Origin: Macrobrachium rosenbergii
Taxonomy: Eukaryota; Arthropoda; Malacostraca; Decapoda; Palaemonidae
Length of the DNA: 64,000 nt
Assembly (NCBI RefSeq): GCF_040412425.1
Contig: NC_089781.1
Coordinates: forward strand, 55,627,313-55,691,312
Direction of reading: 5' to 3'
Position numbers and translations under genes: made by a program. Of the stretch, positions 51,986 through 64,000 are shown one piece after another (position 1 is the stretch's first letter; every line of letters begins with the position of its first letter). Under the pieces are notes generated by a model that was not told the origin of the DNA, made no database searches, and worked only from the letters and a program-made list of their open reading frames with translations.

Positions 51986-53060
51986 AGATAAAGTTAGCAC
52001 AAATGAATTTCTAGATACTTTATATGGGGCAAGGTTATTTTTTGTTACATGAAGTGTTTTCAAGTCGAAATATAACTTGTAATACGTCTCGTTGTGAGTT
52101 TAGCTATCTTTTCATTAATAGATGGCGTTAGGCATTTGGGGGCGTTTGTTTTATGTAAAAACAAAATCAAGATTCCATTCGCTATTTTCACTCGATTTCA
52201 TCATACTACGAGCTTTACGTATTTATTGTTTATCGGCGTAAAAATAACAGTAATGTGTTCTTTCTCCCCAATTTTAATTAAGGTCGAGTTTCATCCATGT
52301 TGCCAATGCATGATAATTTATAGTCATTAGCAGCTTGAACATTGTTTTCTCAGCTCAAGCTACAACTTGCAGCTTAAATTTAGCGGTATATTTCCTTGCC
52401 GATCTTTTATCCATACCAAATAAGGGTATAATGTAAAAATATATCGGTCCTATTCTACTTAACGTCATTTGTACTACTGTACAACCCACAGTAATTGTGT
52501 GTTACCGTACTATGGTTGAAATACAAGCAAAACAGCTGTTGTTATCCGATTCGGTGAAGCAAAACAACAGTTTCTCAATCGGTTGTTTATGGTTGTACGC
52601 ATTTACGCAAGAGTATAACGTTACTAACAATACTTTTATCATTCTCTTTTACTTTTTTAACTAGAAGATGGGACAAAGAGATGGAGGAAAGGAAGTTGGT
52701 CTATTGTAATTTGGTCTCTCTCGCTGCCTGATTGTACGGTGCTGCCTGCACCTGCACGAAATTTAAAAATATTTCATAGATACAGTATTGTCGTTTCAGT
52801 ATTAACTGTTTACCCCATTGCAAAATGGAACTATCATAAGGTGAACTATCGTAACTCGAGCATATTTTAATCGTTTTATCATAATAAGTGCATTTAGTCA
52901 TGAAAATGAGTTGAAAATACAGTAATTAGTGAATATTTCTCAGTGAAAAATATCATGAATGGCAGATTTTCAGCATATAATGCATATATATGTTCCATAG
53001 AGAAATCCGCAAATAGGTGAGTAAGCAAATCGTGAGACCGGGAATACGGGGGGTTTACTG
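51986..53060 (-). mobile_element. Tigger-like composite D (truncated)
   Basis: The right edge ACGGGGGGTTTACTG (53060, then TA) is the inverted CAGTAAACCCCCGT end. Reading the minus strand, the sequence follows the MITE shell, then the core of composites A and C, including the HTH remnant (about 52400-52285), until it stops at about 51986 against the gypsy fragment. In this copy the core joins the shell at CTCGAGCATATTTTAAT. Confidence 0.78.
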
Positions 53061-53062
53061 TA

Positions 53063-55095
<2,033 letters not shown>

Positions 55096-55290
55096 ACTAT
55101 TTCTGGGTTTCTCGACCTGTGTCAGCCGGTGAAATAACCTTTCAGCACTTACTTCAAGGTAAAGCTATTGCTAAATATACCAGAGAAAAGCTAAAAGCTA
55201 AGCCGAGTTACTACCAAAATTGCGAGCTCCATGGTATGGAGTCGTGTATGAGAAAGGGTGAGATTGTCACAATCACAGGCCTCCGCCCTG
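55096..55290 (+). repeat. DIRS left inverted terminal repeat
   Basis: CTATTTCTGGG, then GTGTCAGCCGGTGAAATA (about 55119-55135), CTTTCAGCAC, AAATATACCAGAGAAAAG and AGAAAGGGTGAG match the inverted right repeat of copy 1. Its first ~37 bases match the left half of copy 1's internal complementary region. Confidence 0.78.
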
Positions 55291-57494
55291 TAAATCTTCC
55301 CAATGTCAAAAGTCCTACCGAGTGAGGTGCCATTAATACCCCACACCACTCGCGGACTGTAAACAAGCCAAACCCTCATTCCACTTTTAGCACGCGTCAA
55401 GCAGTTGCTGTGATTCTCCTCGTGTGCGCTTTTGTTGGTTTTTTCAAGCAATGGCATCTTCATTGGATTCATCACCTAAGTTGAGTACCATCTCTATGTT
55501 TTATTTGGGTGGTTGAGAAGTTCTATTTCCCCTAGTTATATAATTAGGGGATTTATTGTCAGTCTCATTCCCACCGCCCGACGCCATGTGACCTTATGTC
55601 GGCTCGACTAGGTCGGGTTTTTTCCCCGTCCCCCTTTCCTTATACCCTTTTGTTTATTATTATATATATATTCAATTGGGTTTTATATATATATTTTATT
55701 ACCCTTCTCTGGGGGAGTCCTTTTATTGTCGTTTAGGCTTGAGTTTCCCCTTATCAAAATCCGCCATTATTCCTTGTTATACACGTTATAATTTGGACAT
55801 TGCTTCCTCCAGGGTTGGGATGTTTTGTTTGAGATGGTACGTTTATGCTTAAATTGCTTATTTTATGCCAAGCGGCATTTGATGTCTTTGATATTTACAG
55901 ATATTATCTGAGAAATTTTTGTCTGGAAGGTCGGCCATTTTTCCTCCGCTAATCATATCGCTTGTGTGAGGCTTGGTCTCCTTTCTACATGCGCTTATGA
56001 TTATTTAGATCATTTCATTTTGCCTAGGCTAACAGTTACATGTAAGTTGGTGGAGTAGTTACTTCTCCTGGGCTTCCTTCCCCAGTCCCCAGCTGGGTAA
56101 GGTTAGCCTAGGCTATGGCTTGGCAGTCCTCTACTGGCCAGGAAAGAGCTCTGTGTGTAGGGGATTCATGGTGGCTTCCCTTTATGTGGCGTTGGTTGGT
56201 GAGTGGGGCTGACGCTTTTCCTCTTCCTATTTCGGCCTTTCCGCTTAGTCTTTACAGTACTAATAGTTAGCTGGAATAACGAGGGTTCCTCAGTGTTGCC
56301 TCCTCCTTCCGAGCCACATCTTTGGGTTATTCTCCACTTCATGTTTTACCCTCCTAACACATTCTCTCGCCTATCGCCTTTCCCCCCTCCCTCTCCCACC
56401 CTTGGTTAGCTTTCATTATATGTTATCTTACCAAGGCCGAGATTTAGCCTTTCCTTTCGCCATAGCCTATACCCCTCCCTCTGCATTGATTGGCTGTTCT
56501 CTCACCCTGACCTTATCCGGTCATTCCTTTCGAGACTACAGTAGGGACCGGGGGTGCTCCCACACCCCTGTTTCCCATCCCTTTCTTTGCTTTGTCTTTG
56601 AGTGTTCCATCTCTTCCACTCTTTCAATATCGCTCAGTCATGTTCGTCCGATCTTAGAGAGGAGTAGATTCTCATGGCGCCCGGGTGTGCCTACCCACTC
56701 CCTGGTCGCTACCAGAGTCCCACACTCATAGCCTATACATCCCCTCCTTCTTGTGTCAGTACGCGTCTTTTCCCATCCGAGACACCTCAGGTGGGGAGAC
56801 AGTGTTCTAGCTGCCAGTTGGAGTATCCCACCTGACTGTCTTCTGCCGCTTCACACGGTACGACACTTATATTGTCCTCTTCATATACACCCTTTTCCAG
56901 TATCTTCTCTCACCAGCTTTTTACCTTGGTGTTTTCTTTGCTTGGTGGCCGGATGTTCTTGTTTCCCACTCCGGTGGGGACGGTGTTTGGTCGGACGGTG
57001 TTCACTACACCTCCTCCGCCATCACCGTTTTAAGTACAAGACTCTCTTCCGCCCCAAGTGGGAAAAAGTATACCTATAGTAATCTTTCCCTAGTCGCAGA
57101 TGTTTTTGTTCACTTCACATACAACATACTTATTATTATCTACCCTTGGTGCCGGATTAACTCCGCGGCTTTGGGAGTTTTTACATATCCGATAGGCCCT
57201 TTATCTCCCGGTTTACTCGGGTCCTATCCGATATATTTTTTGTATATATATAGGTGTGGGTATGTGGGTGTTCATTTATCAATATTTAATGTTATTTAAT
57301 GATATGTTAACTATCCTTTTGGGACCTTCCTTCAAACATTAACTACGGCGGTCCCTCTAGGTAGTTAATCATGTTGTTCCAGTAGCCCTTTTTTTTCCCC
57401 GGTTAACTCCGTGGGGCCCTACTTTGATTACTACTATTCTAAGACACTACTCCGGCGGTCTTATTAGCATACTCATTTATCGCTCAACTTACAG
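55291..57494 (+). other. Long leader region of DIRS copy 2
   Basis: Pyrimidine-rich and mostly non-coding. The open frames at 56203-57079 are Ser/Pro/Phe-rich low complexity and resemble no family, so they are probably leader sequence. Confidence 0.4.
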
Positions 57495-59700
57495 ATGGTG
57501 CGTTGTCAGGAGCAGGGGTGCACCGCTGTGCTGAACCAGGCCAGCGGGCATGAAGTCTGCAGGTCCCACTCCGCTGTGCTGTCCACGTGGGGACCTGACT
57601 GTTTGGCACCCGGACGGTTGTGAAGTGTGCTACGCCTTTACGAGCAGGTTCTGGACGAGTCGGTAAGAAAATCTTCCACTCCGGATTAACGCTTTATCCT
57701 CAATTTTGTCTTTGATGGATAATTGTAACATATTCTCCTTTTTAGGAGGCCCAATCACCTATCTTCCTTTCTCCCCTTTTCAGATTGACCGCAGCTCCCG
57801 ACTCGCTTTATCGACCCTCAAGTCCTGGGTCGGCGGCTTCAGGAGGAACGCCGGGCAGGGAAACCCTACATCCTCTGCAAGGACGTTTGCAACGCTTCTT
57901 TCCCGCGCCTGATCTCGACTTCCGTTGCGGATGAAATAGCCGCCCCTTAATCGCCGGGATCCGAGATGACGCAGCCCTCCCAAGAAGAAGTCGCTGCTTT
58001 ATGTATCGTAGCGGAGGACGTTATGCCCTCAACCTCAACCTGGAGCCTATGAACGTAGACTTGGAACAGCCAGGTAAGGGGGTAAGTGAGGCAGGTGATC
58101 TATTATTTAGTTCTCCTCTTCTACTGCTTCTTCCTTCAGAGGATTTGTGAAATCCTCTTGCCTTATGGACGGTGCAAGGTCTACCGTCCCTAAGGTTAAA
58201 TCTGTTAAGAAAAGACCTTGAAATCCCAGAAGGTCCGCCCCGAGGTTCCTCAAAGATGTCACGGCCCCTAGCCCATCATCGTCTTCACGGCAAGGCCTCT
58301 ACTTTGGGAAGGGAGCACGGTCAAAGCATAGTAAGGAGACTCCCACCCCTCCTTCCTTTGACGCTGAAGCGTTTGCTGAGCTTCTTATGAAGCAGTTTGA
58401 CAAGAGAGTTGACGACAAACTTGTCGCAATTTCTCGAATCAGCTGTCTTCTTCAAACGCTTCTATGCTCTCCTTTATCAGAGGAGATGAAGTCACAGAGG
58501 ACTTTGATCTCCGGGTTCATGAGTGGCGGAGCGCCAACAAACCCTTCTCCATCCCAGATACCTCCAACCTGCCCCTTTTCGATAAAGGGAACCCCTGGCG
58601 CCTGACCCTCTTTGCTCCCCCAACATGAGGGTACTCTCACTATTGAGGGCTTAGGCACTCGAGGTTGGAAGAACTGGAATTCTTCCTCCAAACCTGAAAT
58701 CCCCTATGCAGGATATGCCAGGCTTACAGAGGAGGCTTGATCCGGTCCGATAAGGTCCCAAAGGAGACAGTCATCTTCCCGAGGGACCAGGCCCAATCAG
58801 CCCTTGTACACGGACCTTGTCGGAGTGGCAGGCGGAGAATACAAAGCTCACTCCGGCAAAAGGTGCTTTACCATGTTCTCTCTAGGGGAAGCCCTCCCAC
58901 TCCATGCACCTCTAAAGTTGCCTCCTCACCAACCAAGCTTGCGGGAGGGCAAACCAGTTCCTCATCTCCGGGAGATAGATCCCACATCACTGGTCTTACC
59001 CGGAGATTCCCAGTATTGGGCGGCAACCCCGGATACCTTTTTTACGGTTACCCGGCTGGACCCTGACTGCGCCTCTAACCTCTTTAGCGAGCAACTCCCC
59101 AGAATCCCAGTCACTCCTGAAGGCCAAGCAGACACTAAGGACAGACTTAGTAGGTCCTTAAACTCATTGACTTTGGCAGAGGCGACGCAGTGGTATACTG
59201 CAAGGATCCTCTTTTCCAGGTGTTGACGAAATCTTCCTGGGAAGTTTCCAACAGGACCTCTATGATTTTGTAAAGGCCCGATTGAACTGCCGGAAGCACA
59301 TCTTTCGGCAGCTTCTATCCGTCATGAGCCTAACAGGCTCATAAAAAGCTCCATCTGGGGAGCTAACCTATTCCCTCAGGAAGAGGTTGATGCAGTCCTA
59401 GCAGAGGCAACTAGGGCCAACCAGAGTCTCCGCCTCCCGTTGGGGTTTGTCCTCCAAGAGGAAACAATCTGAGCCCGCCGGAACTCACCCTAAACAAGGG
59501 AAGAAGTTCAAGAAATTTAAACGGCTCCCGACTCAGACAGTACTGCAGGCCGTCCAGGTCCCCGGCCCTGGACATCCTCAACCTCCCAACCTCAGCCTCA
59601 ACCTCAGTATGTGCTGGTTCAACTAGCCCATCAACCTCTCGTTGCCCCTTTTACGTTTCCTCCCTGCTTATAATGCCTCTTACGAAAGCCAGAGCATTTC
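57495..59700 (+). pseudogene. DIRS gag-like ORF with putative introns
   Basis: Starts at ATG 57495 with a Cys/His cluster (MVRCQEQGCTAVLNQASGHE, then VCRSHS), interrupted by one TGA at 57621. A candidate GT-AG intron (57663-57783) joins DES to IDRSSRLALSTLKSWVGG in frame. A second candidate intron is at about 58073-58138 (GTAAGG...CTTCCTTCAG). Downstream blocks include FDAEAFAELLMKQFDKRVDD (58357), RVHEWRSANKPFSIPD, LVGVAGGEYKAHSGKRCFTM (58815), LPGDSQYWAATPDTFFTVTR (58995) and AEATQWYTARILFS (59180). The basic tail (KQGKKFKKFKR, about 59495) matches a nucleic-acid-binding gag end. Several frameshifts exist besides the introns. Confidence 0.65.
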
Positions 59701-59712
59701 GGTCAATCCAAA

Positions 59713-60189
59713 ATGCAAAAGGAACGAGAGCTAGAGGGTACTTCAGAGGTAGAGGTTCATCCCGCTCCTCCTCCAAAGGAAGGGGAGGCAGGGGATCTAG
59801 AGGAGGCAGGCCCTCTCCCGCACAGTGAGATATCTCAGGTAGGCAGGAGGTTGTATCATTTTCGGGACCAGTGGAGCTTCAGTCCCTGGGCCCAGAGCAT
59901 AGTCTCCAAAGAATTGGGGTGGGGTTGATCAAAAGTCCTCCCCAGATCAGGTTCCATCAATCACCCTCCAAGGCTCTGAAGGACTTTGTGAAAGATCTGT
60001 TAATAAAGAGGGCAATAAAGAAAGAGAGACATCTGAAATTTCAGGGCAGACTATTCAGCGTCCCAAAGAAAGGTTCCAGTCAACGAAGAGTAATTCTAGA
60101 CTTGTCCCGCCTAAATTCCTATATTCAATGCGATAAGTTTCAATGCTTACAATCTCGCAGGTTCGACCTTACTTCCCGTGGAGCCGTAA
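59713..60189 (+). pseudogene. DIRS reverse transcriptase, N-terminal part
   Basis: Reads VGRRLYHFRDQWSFSPWAQS (about 59840-59900), LLIKRAIKKERHLKFQGRLF (about 59995-60055), VPKKGSSQRRVILDLSRLNS (about 60060-60120) and TSRGAV (60170), equivalent to copy 1 up to its LLPRGAV. The catalytic core that follows in copy 1 is absent because another element begins at about 60190. Confidence 0.85.
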
Positions 60190-61077
60190 TAGTGCAGCAG
60201 ATAATTGCATATTTCATAAGAATCGTTCAGATAGTGAAACAAGCATGAAATTTTGCACAAGTGCTCTTTAAAGTTCCCTCTATCAGAAAAGGGCGCTGGC
60301 CACACGCAAAAATTTAATATGGCAGCCAAATTCCAAGATGGCGGCCAGTATCGACAGATTTTGGCTAATTTTTCACTAGAATGGCATGTATTTGCTTCTA
60401 GCAATATGGTAAAGCTCTTCCATACTATTTCTTGTGAATATTATGTTTCTGTAGCTTCCCAGTACAGTTTACCTTTAAATATGGGGGCTATATGGCTGCC
60501 AAGAAAAGGTAGAAACAATAATTATAATGAGAAATAATGCCCGTTCAACAATTATCGTTTTAAGCATGGATCTTGGTTTCTGTGGTTTTAGATCCTAATG
60601 AGGCCATCTCTTTCGAATAACTCATCAATTTTGAAGGAAAATTAATAAATGTAAAAGAGTGTATGTCTGCACACAACCAGGGCACACTGGTGACATCACT
60701 GCTGTGTAACTCAGCATGGGGTTCAGTGCCAGCTAATCCAGCTTTACTAATCCTGTAGTCTTAGACTAGTAGTTGTAGTATAGTTTAGTTTAGTGTCCCA
60801 AATGCTTTCTAACAGCCCCAGACCAGCTATAGTTAGATAGCCGCACCTGAATAGACAGGATGTGCCAGCGGGGAGCCGAGCCAAGGGTATGGGGGCTGTA
60901 CATGATGGTTCATGTACTTACCCGGATGGTGTACAGATCACACGGGACTTAAATGGCACTGGATGAATGATCGGGCTAGGTGTAGGAGACCGAACCTAGT
61001 TGAATCCCATACAGGAATGTGTGCTTTGTTTAAGGTGGTAAAAGGATAACCCCTCGGCCTTAATCAAAAGTGAAATC
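60190..61077 (+). mobile_element. 5' non-coding part of the element inserted in DIRS copy 2
   Basis: The sequence starting GTGCAGCAGATAATTGC abruptly replaces DIRS RT. It contains paired words AATATGGCAGCCAAATTCC and AAGATGGCGGCCAGT, a style often seen in large animal DNA transposons. No coding sequence is recognised before 61078. The other end of the element is outside the window, so terminal repeats cannot be confirmed. Confidence 0.5.
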
Positions 61078-64000
61078 ATGGCAGAATGTGATGCCAATCC
61101 AATATTGAGCAGTAGAAAAACAAACTGGAGTTTGTGTTGTCTTTGTCAGAAGGACAAAAGAGGTGAGCACTTGACATCACCTCCAAGTCATCATGTCCTA
61201 GACCATGATGGGTACACAATGCTGGCAAGGAACATTCCCATGTTCAGTGAAATTAATGAAATGCCACTGATAATGGATCCAGCAAGGCTGGATGAAGGTG
61301 ATGGCATAGAGGCCACTCTCAGGAAAAAATGCAGCAAAATACCATGTGAACTGTCGCTTGTTGTTTAACAACACTAAACTGGACCGCAAGAAAGCGACAA
61401 TCCAATGACCAGACCAGCAACACTGAGACTAGTCGTGCAAAACTGCGCCAACCAGTCATGACAATGAAGTTTGCATTTTCAGAGAAAGTGGCACCTGCAT
61501 CTGATCTCAGACAGGCTAGTACTAAGGGCCTTGACTTGAAATTGCGTGAATGTGCAGAGATACTTAGTGATGGCAAGCTCCTTGCTAAGTTGACTGGTGG
61601 GGATGTCATTGCACAGGAGTTTAAGTATCACCATGCCTGTCTTTGTGCCCTCTACAACAGAAAAAGGTCCTACCTGAGGAGCCTTGAGAAAGACCAAGGT
61701 AGCACTGAGTCAGAATCAGATGTGTATCCACTAGTTCTGTCAGAACTGATGACATACATTGTTGAAAACAACCTTTGTTCAGATGATCCAGTCACATTTC
61801 GGCTGGCAGATATTTGCCACCTCTACCAACAACGTCTAGAACAATTAGGTGTAGAGTCACCAAGTGTAAATTCCACGAGACTCAAAGACAAACTTCTGGC
61901 AGAAATTCCAGAACTTGAGGCTCATAAATCTGGCAGAGATGTATTACTTGCATTTCAAAAGGATGTGGGAAAAGCACTTGCTCAATCATCTGATCTTTCA
62001 GAGGCAGTTATCATTGCTAAAGCAGCAAATATTCTCAGAAAGTCTATACTTGATCATCAGTCACGGTTTGATGGCACATTTTCTGAGGCTTGTGTACGAA
62101 ATTCTGTGCCTCCTCTCCTGCTCCAGTTTGTAGGGATGGTTGAGCATGGGGCTGACATCAAGTCACAGTTACGATTTGGAGCATCAAAGTCAGACCAGGC
62201 CATTGCACAGCTCATGCAGTTCAACTGCTACTCCCGATACAAAGAGGGAGCAACAACTCATAGACACTCCAAAGACAGAGAAACACCATTCCCAGTCTAC
62301 ATGGGACTCTCAGTCTATGCCAAAACCAGGAAGAGAAACCTGGTTGAAATGCTACATCAGTATGGCCTCAGTATCTCTTATGACAGAGTACTGGAGGTCT
62401 CTGCACAGTTAGGAGATGCCACAGTTAGCAAATATGTGGAGGAGGGTGTGGTCTGTCCCCAGTGCTGCGAAAAGGGTTGTTCACCACTGCAGTGATGGAC
62501 AACATCGACCACAACCCATCTGCAACTACTGCCACTACCTCCTTCCATGGAACTAGCATCTCCATATTTCAGCACCCCACCAAGGAGAACACTGGACAGG
62601 AAAGACAGCAACTAAAGTTTGCACCTGAGAAAGTGAGGTCGGTGCCTGAATTGCCGGACACATTCACAAACATCTCACCAGCTTCCTTTCAAACAAAGAA
62701 CCCTGTGCCACCAAACACTGCAATACCAAAGCCACCCACAGATATCTTGGGGCCACAGCTTGCACTGGAGTATCAGTGGCTAGACAAGGTCATAGTCACC
62801 CAGGAAATAGATGATGCAGTGAATCTGACGTGGTCAGCTCATCACGCTTCAATGAAGAGAAGCCCAGAATTTGAAGTAACCATAACTTCATTGCTTCCTC
62901 TCCTGCGTGATCAGGCTCATTCTGTTGCTACAATCAAACACGTGATGCAGAAAGTGCAGGATGTCACTGATTTTCTGAACCCTGGCCAGATACCCATAAT
63001 CACAGCTGATCAGCCAATCTGTGCCGTAGCAAAGCAGGTGCAGTGGCAGTGGCCTGATCAGTATGGCGAAGACAAGTATCTGGTAATGTTTGGTGGTCTG
63101 CACATTGAGATGGCAGCAATGACATCTCTTGGTACTATTCTTCATGGCAGTGGTTGGACAGGAGCTCTGGTGGAGGCAGGAGTTGCTTCATCTGGAACTG
63201 CAGAATCCTTCCTGTCAGCTGCAAGTGTAACCAGGACACGGCAGATGCACAAGGTTACAGCCTCTAGTTTGTACAAACTCCTGAGGACAGCATACACTGA
63301 CTACTGTGCTGAGAAAGCAAACAACAATGAGCAGGCATTAGAGTTTGAGGAGTGGTGTGACCTTCGAAGACAGCAGAGTCCACAGTTCCACTTCTGGCAC
63401 ATGGTGTTGTCTATGGAACTTGTGATATTCCTACTGATCAGGTCCTTCCGTGAGGCCAATTTTGTCCTCTACTGCCAGGCATTGCATGAGCTGATACCCT
63501 ACTTCTTTCCAACAATAATACAAACTATGCTCGTTGGCTGCCTATTCACCTCAGGGACATGCTTACCCTAGAGAGTTCACACCCAGAGTTGCACAAGGAG
63601 TTCAAGGCTGGCAACTTTGTTGTGCACAAGACCAGTCGCCAGTTCTCAGCAATGGCTCTGACCAAGCTCATGAGCAGACCAATGCCTTTATAAAGGCTGA
63701 TGGCGAGCCATTGGGCTGACTGAAGATCCGTCAGCACTCAGAAGATGGATGGTGGCTGGCCCAGAGATCATCCGCTTGGTGTCTGCATACGAAACAGAGG
63801 TTCAAAGTAAGGAGTCTAATGAGCAGACAACACACCATGAACAAACACCTCATGCAGAGAAGACATTCTTGGAGAGAGTCAGCAAGCTGTCATTGGCTTT
63901 GCAACACTTGGGAAGTCCTTTCAGGAAGAGAGCCAGGATCTGTATTCCATTGACAACAAAGACATTGCCCACCCCAGCTCAGCAGAACTTCTACAGACAC
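61078..64000 (+). pseudogene. Large repeat-associated protein of unclassified family, frameshifted, runs off the window
   Basis: I cannot name this family with certainty; it resembles multi-copy uncharacterised proteins seen in many invertebrates and fish. N-terminus (61078-61368) has WSLCCLCQKDKRGEHL, a zinc-finger-like pair, and continues in another frame with KYHVNCRLLFNN. The second part (61389-62495) has GLDLKLRECAEILSDGKLLA, GDVIAQEFKYHHACLCALYN and a long helical stretch. The third (62462-63571) has IPIITADQPICAVAKQ, FGGLHIEMAAMTSLG, SGWTGALVEAGVASSGTAES and FHFWHMVLSMELVIFLLIRS. The fourth (about 63540-63900, two frames) has WLPIHLRDMLTL-like remnants, DQAHEQTNAFIKADG and LTEDPSALRRWMVAGPEIIR. 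Conserved D (ADQP), H/E (GGLHIE) and E (HEQ) blocks could be a DDE-type catalytic core, but that is inference. Frameshifts at about 61355, 62470, 63530, 63712 and 63885. Confidence 0.6.

Larger units (their letters stand above)
55096..60189 (+). mobile_element. DIRS-like retrotransposon, copy 2 (3' part missing)
   Basis: Begins with the left terminal repeat, followed by a long leader (about 55300-57494), gag (57495-59228 and beyond) and the start of RT. RT similarity to copy 1 stops at CGTGGAGCCGT (about 60186), where unrelated sequence begins. It is the same family as copy 1; the shared gag/RT region (267-1270 against 59175-60186) is collinear. Confidence 0.88.

Noticed and set aside
56203..57079. 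Series of Ser/Pro/Phe-rich open frames
   Set aside because: These lie in the DIRS leader, are pyrimidine-biased, overlap in different frames and match no family.

Overview
This is eukaryotic nuclear DNA, most likely from a decapod crustacean. The evidence is the combination of very long (TA)n, (GA)n and (GT)n microsatellites, DIRS-type tyrosine-recombinase retrotransposons (known to be widespread in decapods), a Penelope-like GIY-YIG fragment, CsRn1-type Ty3/gypsy, Tc1, pogo/Tigger-like and Transib DNA transposons. There is nothing bacterial about it: no operons, rRNA or CRISPR. Almost every recognisable coding stretch is a broken transposable-element gene. The one convincing piece of host coding sequence is a C2-domain exon on the minus strand at 46530-46717, with good splice sites, so at least this part of the window is probably intronic to a large host gene.

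Layout. 267-4748: 5'-truncated DIRS-like element (gag end, RT/RNase H, tyrosine recombinase, internal complementary region, right inverted terminal repeat). 6608-9600: a much older DIRS fossil on the minus strand. About 10200-10610: Penelope GIY-YIG remnant. 10671-19061: cluster of TA-flanked pogo/Tigger-like elements and MITEs separated by (TA)n. 19582-24383: full-length but mutated Ty3/gypsy element with both LTRs. 26691-29563: TTAA-flanked element built from ~380 bp tandem repeats, carrying an LTR-derived insertion. 30424-34681: Tc1-like pseudogene interrupted by what looks like a GC-AG intron that holds a second Tc1 copy and a MITE. 34855-35655: giant (TA)n. 36679-38510: short non-autonomous LTR element (minus strand). 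38658-45481: complete Transib element with RSS-like ends and a perfect 5 bp target duplication, carrying a Tigger-like element that in turn carries a TTAA element. 46530-46717: C2 exon. 50464-51985: gypsy RT/RNase H (minus) with no integrase downstream. 51986-53060: another Tigger-like composite. 55096-60189: second DIRS copy with its left terminus and gag. 60190-64000: a separate element inserted in that DIRS copy, encoding a large unclassified protein that runs off the window.

How the parts relate. The DIRS copies complement each other: copy 2 supplies the left terminus and most of gag, copy 1 supplies RT, recombinase, internal complementary region and right terminus. The short LTR element shares primer-site type, polypurine tract and LTR ends with the full gypsy element and may have been mobilised by such a relative. 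The nested insertions give a relative age order: Transib is older than its Tigger insert, which is older than the TTAA insert. No element here looks intact enough to be active. All positions of decayed elements are approximate unless a terminal repeat or target duplication is stated.
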